Assembly: GCF_963576615.1 (NCBI RefSeq)
Contig: NC_088708.1
Location: 9,362,001-9,426,000 of the forward strand
From: Watersipora subatra
Taxonomy: Eukaryota; Bryozoa; Gymnolaemata; Cheilostomatida; Watersiporidae
Reading direction: 5' to 3'
DNA: 64,000 bases
The position numbers and the translations under genes are program-made. Of this stretch, positions 12,801 through 22,959 are shown piece after piece; position 1 is the stretch's first letter; each line of letters starts with the position of its first letter. The notes beneath the pieces were generated by a model. It had not been told where the DNA came from and did no database searches. It worked only from the letters and a program-made list of their open reading frames with translations.

Positions 12801-15800
12801 GTTCGAGTGAAAAACTGCCAAACAGGATCCTGCTTGCCAGACATGTTGGAAGTTTGAGGCACAACTTTAACTTTTTAAAAAACAAAAAACTTGATAAACT
12901 GAATTCTAACAATCCAACTACATTGGCTTGTGCCCAATAAATGAAATATTAGCTTGCAAACTTGAAGCTTTTGCCCAAAAAGATTTTATTGTTTTAATTT
13001 TTAATTATAAGTAATCCTTTCTCACTGGCCAGACTTGAGAAAGTATTCATTCATTATTAGAGACGATGATTGGATTAGTATATTTCACATGGTTTTTATA
13101 TTTCATCAGTAAAGAGATCATCATATCACTTGATAAGACCAATTGAAAATGAAATTCACCAAGTCATTGTTGTACTAGGATTTCATGTAGTTTCAACTTG
13201 AGCTTTGCCATCAATTTACTTCTGTGTCCTAAATAAACTTCCACAGCTGATAATTTCATATAATTGCATTTCTACTGCACATGGACCACTGGGAGCTTAA
13301 AATATTATGTTTTTCACAAAAAATAATGAAAAACCGAAAAACTATAAAAACTGGTTTTTTTCACCGTGGTTTAAACCACTCGGTTTAAACCGAGCCAACC
13401 CTGGTTATAACACTGATAAGTATACACTTAGTTGTTATGACTTCCCTGTTTTAACACTGATAAGTATACACCTAGCTGTTCTGACTACCCTGTTATAACA
13501 CTGATAAGTATACACCTAGCTGTTATGACTACCCTGTTATAACACTGATAAGTATACACCTAGCTGTTATGACTACCCTGTTATAACACTGATAAGTATA
13601 CACCTAGCTGTTATGACTACCCTGTCATAGCACTGATAAGTATACATACCTCTTATGTCGGGTCCGGCTATATAAACCTGATACAGGAGATACATGTAAT
13701 CCGGTACCACCTGTACATGGGTCGGACCCATGGCGTAAACCGTAAACCCCCATATGAATGGAGAGAGTTAACTGGACACCGGTACAAAACCAAAAACAAT
13801 GTCCGCAAAAGTACTGCGCTATACTAGTGGTTCACCGTGGCAGCATTTAGAGGGCAGCGGTAAACAAACCTATCCATCAGCCAGCCGCTGCAACGGAATG
13901 AAAACGCTAGCATGTCTCGACCTGTTCTTGTTTGCCGGATCCCATTTCCTTCTCGTCGAAAGAGTAACTTTAGATTTAGCGGAAGCCAAATATCACTTCA
14001 ACATTCTCATGCAGCTTTATGGAAAATGACACTGGTGGTTGATTTTCAAATTGAATACCTATTACATTTCTTGGCATTAATATATTATAAACCATAATGG
14101 TATTTGTTTTATTATAATTCACAATTTCTGGCGGTGACAAGCCAAGTTAGCCTTTAATTGATAATTCCTTGATTCCTTACTCGCTGTGGTGAGGAAGTGT
14201 TTGTCATTCGCAACTCCTTGTCTAATAGCCTCAGTTGTTTCTTGTTCGACTTTTAACAAATATGGCTGATTCTTTACAGACACCCCAGTTCAGTCTTAGT
14301 CTATGTATTGCAGACTAAAACGTCGAACAGCAGCAAAATGGGATACTGAGGGAGAGGCCTTTATTCGACATGACGAGTCACTCAAGGATTTGCTGGAACA
14401 GTCTTCTGGTTCCGGGTCAGGTCTTCCTTTACTGGTAAGTCCTCTACTTTAACATATTACTTATTATTATGCTCATCTTCATCTACTAACTCAATGTTAA
14501 CTCAATATTTAATATGCATGCATTCAGACATAAATTGTCAGCGAGTATTCTGTTGAGACATGTTGTTTCTACGTGTTCAATCCTCAAAAGGCTTGACTTA
14601 TGCTAATCAGATCAAAGCACATAACAGTATTTTCATAACTTGTTAAGAGCAAGAGCATTGAGTACAAATTGTATGAAGCGTAAACCCTTCTGTTTTAAAA
14701 GCTCAACTTTGCAAAATTTGTGCATTGTTATTCTAAAGCGCCTTGAAAGTACACAACTCGACAAACGGATGCACCTTACCACCTACCTAGTGTTTCAGAA
14801 GTTTTTAAAAATTGGTATGTTGGCATTTTATGTATACGTCAAATCATCAAATCTTTGTTTGTGACACATACTTTGCATTCATGTCTCTGTATTGAAAAGA
14901 AATTTAAATCTGCAAGTGGACCATTCAGAATGCCTTATCTACTTCAGGTACAGCGCACTATCGCCAAACAAATAAAACTGGGTGCAAGCATTGGCAAAGG
15001 CAGGTATGGGGAAGTGTTCAAGGCCAAATGGAGGGGAGAGGATGTGGCAGTCAAGGTTTTCTTCACCACAGAGGAAGCGAGTTGGTTCCGTGAGACAGAG
15101 TTATATCAGACGGTGTTATTGAGGCATGAGAACATCTTAGGTGAATGTTTCTGTTTATAATGATATATGCTCCAGCGTCCGATCAGTAGCTATACTAATA
15201 ATACTAAACACGGGTTGACTGAAGTACCTGACAATATGCAAGTACTTGTATGGTATGAGTCAGTCTTTCGAGCTTATGAACTGAATTTGCTGCAATGGTT
15301 TTATCCTTGTTGGTATAACTGAGTGATATGTACTAGTACATGGGTATGTTGTCATCTAGACATCAAGATGAATGAGTAACGTTCACAGAAATTCAAGCTA
15401 AAATCGATCAAAGTGAATCAAATTGTGTTTCCCAATTAAAGGAAATTTTTACATAAAAAATCACTGACAAGCTGGAGTTGTTGGCTATACGTTGTAACTA
15501 AATTTGTTAAGCAATAAACTAGCTGTATTTTGAGCAATATTCTGTTTTTTTCATCAGAAGTTTGTAGCGCTTTGCAAGTTGTTCAACTATTTTACATACG
15601 GTAGGTATTGTTCACACCAGTAGCCAAGCGTTAGTTGAAAATTACACCAGCAGCCTCCGTGTGAATTGGCCAGATGCGTGATATTTGGGAAAATAAGTCT
15701 GGATGGAGACCCACGCTATTAGCCAAAACCTTCTGTCAACATTTATTATTCTTGGTTTTGTAAGCAGCTTATGTGGGCATGTTGCTCACATGGACATCAT

Positions 15801-18800
15801 CTGCTTACCACTAATATTCCCTGTTGTGCTAGGTAACTACTACAGGGAGGTAACAGGGCACTCTCTGACAGTTTTCAACAGACTGACTGTTTTTAACGAG
15901 GTTGCGTCGAGGCGTTCGTATACCAAGGTCATTAGTTTCAGTCCGAGTCGGAGCAGTCAATTGAAAGAAGCTAAACACGTTAATGTTAAGGGACGACAGT
16001 TCTGTAGTAATACAATTGAGCGAGATTCATCGTAGCTCTTTAATGTCCAAAGTAGAGAGATTAACATTCATGTGCACCTATGCTCACACATACTCATGTT
16101 ATCGTATTCTTGTGTAAGTCATGCTCGTCCATGTTAGTCATGCCTATAAACACTCTTTCCCTGATGTTCTCTTACATCTCTGCTCAGACCATTGCTTTAA
16201 AATATTGTCTAATTGCTGAAAGTAGTGTAGCTGATAAAATAAATTTTGTGTCAGCTAGGTAATTGCTGCCTCTGCTAATTTTACAAATATTTAATACTGT
16301 ACTGTTTTACTACTATGCTAGTGGATGGAGAGAGGACGAGGGGTTACTGGTAAGGGCGGCATGACACTACAGCTTGTACATATGTACTCCATGTTGTCAG
16401 ACAGCATTGCGGTCTGTAGTGTTTCCATATCATCTTCTGAGGAACGGTTCATTTTGTGAAATATCGCAGCTGGTTATGCTCTTTCTGATTGTTTAATTAT
16501 GGCCCTTTAGGTCATGAGGGGATTCTTCAGTGTACTTGATGTTTAATCAGGGCAGGTTTGGGTTTTTGTTGTGCGCATGTGGACTACTGTTTCATCAGTA
16601 GCCCAGCCCCTGTTTAATGTTGTACAGCAAGAGTTTCTGGACCGGTCTATTTATGCCATATGTTTGTTATATCTGAGCAATCTATACAGACTGACATATA
16701 ATAGTCATTTGATAATGTTTCTCATATCTAACTAGACAGTTTATGTCTGTGACTTTACTGATTTACTAGCTGCGCTACCCGACCTTATGACATTAAGTCA
16801 TCGCTTTGCGTCGTGACCGAAAGCAGTAGCCTATATGCACCAATATATCTTTATTATATATATTTCTCATATTTATTATATATATTTCTCAAAGTATATA
16901 TGTGTGTCCCTCCGGCTATAGCTATTAAAATCTTGATATTGAAATTTCGCATTGTGATGAATTTGAGCTCGCGACAAATACCGCGAATGCGTCGACAAGT
17001 TTCTTATCCGCACGCCCTACCACTGAGCCAGAACGGCATGGTAATCAAAGATGTTTTCATATAGAGTATACGCAACGAGCATGCTAATTATTTTAGCCTT
17101 GCGTCCACGGGTTACGATGCCTCTGTTAAGAAATATTTTGGGACCTAACTATATGAAACGCGATGCTTTTTCGGTGATTTTTTCGTTGGAATTGGAACAG
17201 CTCCGGAAACAGCATGGAAACAACATGGAAACACGGAGAAGCAATTTATGCATCATAAATCATTTACAAAAAGGGAGGAACCATCTGGGATGACATCTCC
17301 TCTACCGAAGAGATTTGCTAGGGAGATAACTCCTCCAGACGAGTTACCCTAAATCGTTTTGGAGGAGGATTCTCCTTCAAAAAGTGAAGTAAACGTGCCA
17401 TTGCTGTTTATATTTTTTTTCGTTCGATTTTTGATGTGATTGATCCGTTTTATTCTTCTGCTGTGTTCCTTATCAGTTTCTGCAATTTTTGTTATTGTAT
17501 CTTAACTTTTAAAGTTTTTGATGCAAGACATACAAAATGTTTACTTTTGTTTTTTTTTCCATCATCTGAAATAGAAAACCTTTTATTAAAATCAAACTTG
17601 ATCTATATCTACTCGTTTCCATTTATAGTATGCAGTATTCAGTACAGTTAATGGTGTAAAATGCAAAACACTTTACCAAAGTTGTTTTTTCGCCTTGGAA
17701 TGGATTAAAAGTGTTATGGATTTTTAATTTAGTTGTCCTGCATAAAACTTTTTCATAATATGAAGTTTGAAAGTCACAGTTGTTTAACAAAGTTTGAAAA
17801 AATTGCTGTTGTTTTTATTTTAGTTCAACTACACAAAATTCTTTCATGATTCTTTCACTTTCAAAATTCTTTCACTTTTCTTAGCTTCTGGTGGAACAGT
17901 AACCTTTTTTATACCCACAAACTTCTATGCAAGAATTGTTATTATTAATTCAACATATTCAGGAATTTTATTTTGTTTTCTCAGTTCGTATTAATTGTAA
18001 CATTACCGAATCATATTTTATTGTAATCGTAGCAAAACCAATTAGATTTAGCCATTGCTTGGTAATTATTTCACATTTACATCTAAACCTTTTTATGGTC
18101 GTTTTATTTTCTTTAAATTATTTGACCTGCGCGACCTTTTCCTCTTGATATGAAGTTTAAAAGTTGTTTGACAAAGTTTGAAAACCTTTACGATTGTTTT
18201 TATTTTCTTCTATAATTTATTTCAATTACACAAAACACTTTTCTCATGATATGTAGTTTGAAAGTTAGAATGGCAAGTGTTGTTATATGTTAAATACAAA
18301 TCAATTTTTCTGTCCAAAGACGCCGGGTAGCACAGCTAGTCTACATATATTGCCTGGCGTACTATAGAGCTTGATTGGTTTAGTTAATAAGGTGTCCAAC
18401 CGGTGAATTGGAGGTACTGAGATCAAATGTGCTGTTTTACGGATTCTCTATTCCAAGATTTTAATAACTATAGCTGGAACGACATACATACGACCAACTT
18501 TGAGAAATATTTGGCGTGTTCATAAATAATAATTTGACATTTAGAGTTATTTGATGCCAACTACACATGCTCATTTGCTCCCATTATAAAATTCTTTGAA
18601 TTAATTGATGCAGTATTTTATTTTCAAAATAGTAGTTCTGGAGCTATTAAGTGCAACATGTGTAAATGATGGGACATCGCAAAATGTCCCATCATTTACA
18701 CATGTTGCATTTCATAGCTCCAGAACTACTATTTTGAAAATTAAATACTGCATCAATTAATTCAAAGAATTTTATAATGGGAGCAAATGTGCATGTGTAG

Positions 18801-21455
18801 TTGGCATCAAATAACTCTAAATGTCAAATTATTATTTATGAACACGCCCAAATACATGTATGTAGACAAACCTCATGCGTACCTTATATTCCATAATGCT
18901 TGATCAGTGCTCAGTCAGTTGAGTATTGCTCAGTGAAATAGACCTGCTACACAAACTATTTTAGTTATTTATAAAATGGATAGTCACTTGGCAGATTTTC
19001 AGATTAAACCGTCTTGTAAATAATTTCCGAGTTCTGCTGGAGGCTGTCAGTCTGACGAGCAACAGCCTCCAGCAGAAATCGGAAATTTTTGCTCTCCCAC
19101 TCATTCTTCTGCTCTTTTCCAGGGTTTATCGCGGCTGACATCAAAGGAACTGGATCGTGGACTCAGCTTTTCCTCATCAGTGAATTTCATGAGAACGGTT
19201 CACTTCATGACTACCTACAAACCAAAGTGCTGACTCCCTCAGAGATGCTCCGCATTGTATCTTCCATCATCAATGGACTGTGTCACTTGCACACAGAGAT
19301 ACACGGCACTCAAGGTCGGTATCGTGTCTGCGTTAGTTCAGCCGCAGGTTCACATGAGAAATTGGACAGATCTACTTTTTGTGAATAATTTTTAACAATA
19401 AGCTCAAATTCTCAATCTGAAATTTTAATAATCTTTTTAAATATTAAATTTTGATTTGGTGCCATTTTATAACATTTAAACAACAATAAATACCTTATCG
19501 ATTTATTAGTTATAGATAACAAAGTAAGGATAGAATTATTTTGGTCTATTTATTTCAACCACAGGTTGGATTAGTTAGTAGTTTTCATTTCTAGTCATGA
19601 ACTTGTTAAGATCATTATATCAAGTCATATCAGTATATATGCTCAACATATTATTTAATAGATGAGTGAGTTCTAATAGATGAGTGTTCTAATAAATCTA
19701 ATAGTTCTAATAGGCCTACTGTTTAGTAAGTAGACAGTGCGGGTGAGGCAGGCATAGTGCTAGCTGCAAGCACTACATTAGAATATTACCTCTATTATTG
19801 TTGCCTGTGCATCTGCATATCTCCGCTGCTTCCAATTAATGAACTGGTTTGCTTTTCATGTTGGCCTTATCTGAAACAGATTTTGTAAGGATCTGTTCAG
19901 TTGGTGGCCTAGGTGAAGTAAGATATGTGCCTCACAAATTGCCAATCACTACATTTCACAAATTGCTAATAATTTTTTTAGGAAAGCCAGCCATGGCTCA
20001 CAGAGATATCAAGACCAAAAATATTCTTGTAAAAAGAAATGGATCGTGCTGTATTGCAGACCTCGGTCTGGCAGTCAAGTACAACACGTGAGAATGCTGA
20101 TAAATTCCTTGTTTTTGCTTCTACCCTCTTATTCGTTTGTCTGATGACTCTGCCGTGTGACGATGTTATATACTGTGTTACCCCTAAAAAGTATGCTTAA
20201 CCTTTAGCAGACCTTTTAAAATAGCTTGCATCTTTTTAGGGAGACAAATGATGTGGACATTGCGCCTAACACTAGACAGGGCACTAAGCGATACATGTCA
20301 CCAGAAGTTTTAGCCGATACCATAAACTGTAAGAACTTTGATGCCTTCCGGTTGGCAGACATGTACTCCTTTGCACTGGTACTGTGGGAGGTAGCACGCA
20401 GAACTCTGTCACACGGTTCGTATTTTTGCACACGGTGTTGATTTCAGAGTTTTACGCTAGCCATTTTTGTGCCAGGATGTTTTGCTAGTTTGGCTATTGT
20501 TCACTGGAGCAACCTCAGTAGGTTTAGAGTTGGTATAAATGAACAATTGTTTTAATGATATCTGAAATTGTTCGCTCTCGTGGCAATGTGACAGCAGTAA
20601 CTAATAATTTATGCTGATGGGCTTCCTTAGAAAGAGCTGTAACAAGGCTGTGGTAGGAGATATCATTCTTGTAAGGAGATTCATCAGTCATCATTCTTCT
20701 AATATTTTCTGATAGCGTTTATTTGTTATGAATATAACAATTTTAAAATGCGGAGGAATAAGATCTTGTGTTTTTGAGCATAGATGTTCCATTTGACATT
20801 GCTATATATAAGAACATATAAGTATGTCATGTAAAAGTGATCTATGTGCATTTGCATGCAGTCAATCAAATGATTCAAACTTTGCTCAGCTATCAATGTT
20901 TACAGAAAATGCAAGTTGTTTTCTCTTACTTGTAGGGGGAGTGGAAGACTATCAAATACCTTACTACGATCAGGTTGCAAACGATCCAAGTTTTGAGGAG
21001 ATGAAATCAGTTGTTTATGATAGAGGCATACGTCCTCATGTCTCTAACAAATGGCATTCTGATGATGTAAGCACCTTTCCTATTCTTTCATTCAGTTATA
21101 TGGCTTTCACAAAAACCCACTGTTGTGGCCCATTCAGTTCATTATCTATCTAACCTGATGGTTATTAGTTTGATGACCTTTCTTTTCAACTGTATCAAAC
21201 GCATGAATGGAACTCACATGACATCTCATTTGATAAATGAAACATAGTGCTATAATGAATTCCTTTTCAGACATGACCTCAGTTGGAATTGTACATTTTG
21301 CATGTATGTGTTATTTATTTACTCACCAGCTAGAGGATTATTTGGGCAAATCTTTTGTAGTATCTGAAAGTGCTGGTAAAGTTGATGTCGGAATGCTGGG
21401 CAACAAATCCAATGGCAAGGCTGCCATCTCTGCGTGTAAGAAAGACCGTAGCTAG
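6899..21455 (+). CDS. BMPR1: BMP type I receptor serine/threonine kinase (ALK3/6 class), divergent tail
   Basis: Type I receptors are phosphorylated by type II partners on the GS box and then phosphorylate Smad1/5. Exons: 6899-7028, 8700-8917, 9126-9240, 9608-9713, 14314-14434, 14948-15140, 19123-19314, 19982-20087, 20240-20415, 20936-21066 and 21330-21455, one frame of 537 codons. Residues 1-43 hold a signal peptide; ATG 6950 (AAAATGGCG) is an equally good start. The ectodomain ends in CCKDADYCN, the membrane helix is about 168-189, and the GS box is [11 protein letters not shown]. Kinase motifs: [30 protein letters not shown] and YMSPEVL. The L45 loop IKGTGSWTQ is the BMP-class sequence, unlike activin/TGF-beta receptors. 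The final exon does not encode the expected kinase end (ECW ... RLTALRxKKTL), so kinase subdomain XI is missing from this model. Confidence 0.93.
8570..8660. repeat. AT-rich palindromic stretch and (TA)n
   Basis: Two overlapping imperfect palindromes built on TATACG/CGTATA (about 8580-8632) are followed by a (TA)n run. The stretch ends about 50 bases before BMP receptor exon 2. It is probably simple AT-rich repeat DNA. Confidence 0.5.
8700..9240 (+). CDS. BMPR1: BMP receptor exons 2-3: ligand-binding ectodomain
   Basis: Exon 2 (8700-8917) and exon 3 (9126-9240) encode about residues 44-154, the three-finger-toxin-like extracellular fold of TGF-beta family receptors. Ten or more cysteines are visible, starting with [10 protein letters not shown] and ending with the diagnostic CC-x4-CN box (CCKDADYCN). 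An N-linked glycosylation sequon (NRT) follows the first cysteine cluster. Exon 2 ends in phase 0 just before a cysteine codon and exon 3 ends in phase 1. The transmembrane exon comes next at 9608-9713. Confidence 0.9.
10258..10545. repeat. Interspersed repeat, copy 1 (BMP receptor intron 4)
   Basis: The stretch starting GTAGGCGCTCCTACAACGT shares several blocks in the same order with 41478-41775: ACATTATAAGGATTT, ATTGCCTAATCCGTT, AAACTCACCCCTTTGG and ATTGGTTTGCATTGACAA. The right end (GAGGAGCGCTC) faintly mirrors the left, which hints at short inverted ends. I cannot name the family. Confidence 0.6.
10848..12014. mobile_element. TTAA-flanked inverted-repeat transposon, copy 1 (1,167 bp)
   Basis: The ends are long inverted repeats of roughly 110 bp: AGGTTGACTTGCAACAAAAT on the left, mirrored by ATTTTGTTGCAAGTCAACCT on the right. 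TTAA flanks both sides (10844-10847 and 12015-12018), the target duplication of Kolobok and piggyBac transposons. Inside, a segment of about 300 bp beginning AATCATGACGAGCCTGTTGG occurs twice in tandem (from about 11270 and 11567), including an ACCCGAAGTGTTTGTCATAA block. No transposase is visible, so it is non-autonomous. The related copy at 35353-36241 lacks the internal duplication. Confidence 0.85.
12206..13403. mobile_element. hAT-type element with BED-finger remnant, 1,198 bp
   Basis: The left end CAGGGTTGG is matched by the reverse complement of the right end. The flanks are a perfect 8-bp direct repeat, GTTATAAC, at 12198-12205 and 13404-13411, which is itself palindromic. Near both ends lie GGTTTAAACCGG-type palindromes. 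On the minus strand, 12566-12862 encodes part of a BED zinc finger, the DNA-binding head of hAT transposases, and the catalytic part is gone. The element sits inside the 44-bp minisatellite in BMP receptor intron 4. Confidence 0.88.
12566..12862 (-). pseudogene. BED zinc finger of a deleted hAT transposase
   Basis: A 98-codon frame opens with [18 protein letters not shown] and carries a BED-type C2HC finger: aromatic W..FF, then KCNRC, then [15 protein letters not shown] fingers lie at the N-terminus of hAT transposases and bind the element's ends. Everything after the finger degenerates and no RNase H-like core or dimerisation domain follows before the element ends. It is therefore a truncated relic, although the finger still reads open. 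Confidence 0.75.
16765..18340. mobile_element. Inverted-repeat element with CTAGCTGTGCTACCCGGC ends
   Basis: The left end ACTAGCTGCGCTACCCGAC at 16765 is mirrored by GCCGGGTAGCACAGCTAGT ending at 18340. The inner right part (from about 18225) is the reverse complement of the repeat at 40075 and 40495, including TTTGGACAGAAAATTGATTT-like and CATATCATGAGAAAA-like blocks. A block reading ATGAAGTTTGAAAGT / TTGTTTAACAAAGTTTGAAAA recurs near 17760 and 18150. A tRNA-like stretch (CCCTACCACTGAGCCAGAA) lies near 17016. I cannot place it in a superfamily and see no transposase. Confidence 0.6.
18511..18851. repeat. Long near-perfect hairpin, arms about 166 bp
   Basis: The left arm 18511-18676 and right arm 18685-18851 are reverse complements with only a handful of mismatches, separated by an 8-base loop, TCGCAAAA. 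The ends are TTGGCGTGTTCATAAATAAT and its mirror. Such snapback structures occur as foldback MITEs or recent inverted duplications. It lies in BMP receptor intron 6, so the primary transcript would contain a very long double-stranded hairpin. Confidence 0.92.
19025..19087. repeat. 24-bp inverted repeat beside BMP receptor exon 7
   Basis: TTTCCGAGTTCTGCTGGAGG-CTGT pairs with ACAG-CCTCCAGCAGAAATCGGAAA across a 14-base loop with one mismatch. It ends about 35 bases before the exon 7 acceptor at 19122. The arms are GC-richer than the surrounding intron. Confidence 0.8.
20936..21455 (+). CDS. BMPR1: BMP receptor exons 10-11: end of kinase and atypical tail
   Basis: Exon 10 (20936-21066) encodes [12 protein letters not shown] through NKWHSDD, the normal kinase segment up to about 40 residues before the family's C-terminus, with a good GTAAGC donor in phase 0. 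The only in-frame continuation I find is 21330-21455 (acceptor CACCAG, stop TAG), a Ser/Lys/Gly-rich stretch starting LEDYLGKSF and ending KKDRS. It has no resemblance to the expected ECW and RLTALRxKKTL helices. I read 21067-21329 in all frames and also 21456-22660 for the ECW codons without success. The tail exon may be wrong, or the true last exon may be missing or misassembled. Confidence 0.6.
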
Positions 21456-22640
21456 CCTCATCGAAAAACATCAAATGAGTGTCAAAGGCTGAAGCCTTGG
21501 CTCATCCCTTACACTCCTGCTATCGATACTGCGTCTACTTACCGCTGTGTCCCTTACTCTTCACTTTGTTGACTTCTCAGTGCAGAGTGTAACAACTCCA
21601 TATCCTACAGCTGACACCATAGACACATGAGATTAAGCATATGTCGTCATGTGACACCAGTTTTATCCATGAGCTCGCTTGTTAATTTTTTTATCAGTCA
21701 TAGTATACCTTATGCGCAGTGGTGCATTTTTTGTACTTTCACTTCTTCAATTTATCCTTTGTGATATCCGCTCCCTGCATCTTAAATTCATGCACGCTTT
21801 AATTTTTATCTTCGTTGAAAATTTCTTGAGCAGCTCATTTGTACATATTGTATGTAATTTTCCTAGCATGCTTTATATCCAAGTACTCTGTGTGACCTGA
21901 TTTGCAAGCAGTTCATTTTATATAGACAGGTTATCAGCTCTACACCAGCCATTCTATTTTTTGCAATTATATTTTACTAGTGTACTTATGTAATAGTAAT
22001 GTTTTCATATTCGTGTTACTAATGTTTTTTGTCTAGTTATAGGTCAAACGACTCGGATGCGTGCAGCTGACTAGCTCAAGTCGATTGCCAAGCATACTGA
22101 TAGTCAATGAGTAAATGGTGGCTATATATCCTCAGCAATTATTGTTTTAGTCGATCAAAATCTGTTAGTCAACATTTACATTTTAAAGCTTATTTCTTTG
22201 TGGTATTTTTATAGCCAATGTCATGTAATACAAGTAGATATCATACTTGCAAAATCACAAATATCTGGTGTATATATTGGTTAACCGGCTAATTATATTT
22301 AGGTGCAGCGTACTAGTCCTGCGCCTTTGTAACCAAATGTAATAACCAAACCAATTTCATGGTTTCTTTAGAGAATATATATACATGTATTTGCCTTAAA
22401 TGACTGCAATAGTTTGAAGTAAAAACAACTTGATTATATCATGCACTTTAGCAGTATGCATAAAGATATGAGCCAGAGACGGGAGACCTGAATCTTATTC
22501 AGCCTTGCCCCGAGCTACCAACCGACATGACTACATGTAGTTCTAACGAATATATGTACGTACATGTATAGGAGCTTTTTTTACAAGCGCTATAAGTTTT
22601 TTTTCTTCCATTTTTAAAACACTATTTATTGTGATAATCG
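21456..22640. other. Downstream flank of the BMP receptor
   Basis: This probably contains the receptor's 3' UTR followed by intergenic sequence. I find no coding exon, no tandem array and no confident polyadenylation site. The first hundred bases after the stop are GC-richer than the rest. I searched specifically for the missing kinase C-terminal exon and did not find it. Confidence 0.4.
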
Positions 22641-22959
22641 ACATTCATGACAAAAAAGCATGTTATTCAAGACGTATCACACACTAATCTAGATATGAAG
22701 CTAAAATATAATATGAAGGATAGAACATAAGCAATTGAATGTGAGAAATATATTGTGCTGTTTCCGTGACTAGTAACCAAAAAAAACGAACATAAAACAA
22801 ATACAATATTTGATGAGCATTTACAAGCGGTTACAGTATTAGCAGGTAGAGTAGTAATATCATATGATTTGTCCAATAGAACATGGTATTGGTGTTGTTG
22901 TTGGATGGCATACAGAGAGTTGGGGTTATGCAAATTGGCAAAGAAGATGAAGTTTAAGG

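Larger units (their letters stand above)
12025..13650. repeat. 44-bp minisatellite split by a transposon
   Basis: Head-to-tail 44-bp units with the cores GCTGTTATGACTACCCTG and ACACTGATAAGTATACAC run from about 12025 to 12205 and resume from 13404 to about 13650. The break is exactly the hAT-type element at 12206-13403. The array begins a few bases after the TTAA element at 10848-12014. Confidence 0.9.

Noticed and set aside
13799..14097. Two overlapping frames in a GC-richer patch before BMP receptor exon 5
   Set aside because: The frames overlap each other, have no recognisable motif, and neither joins the receptor frame with valid splice sites.
15703..16035. 110-codon open frame in BMP receptor intron 6
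   Set aside because: No domain, no splice context and biased composition; chance frame in an intron.
16980..17045. tRNA gene
   Set aside because: Only A/B-box-like strings are visible, with no paired acceptor stem; it lies inside a repeat and is more likely a SINE-type promoter.
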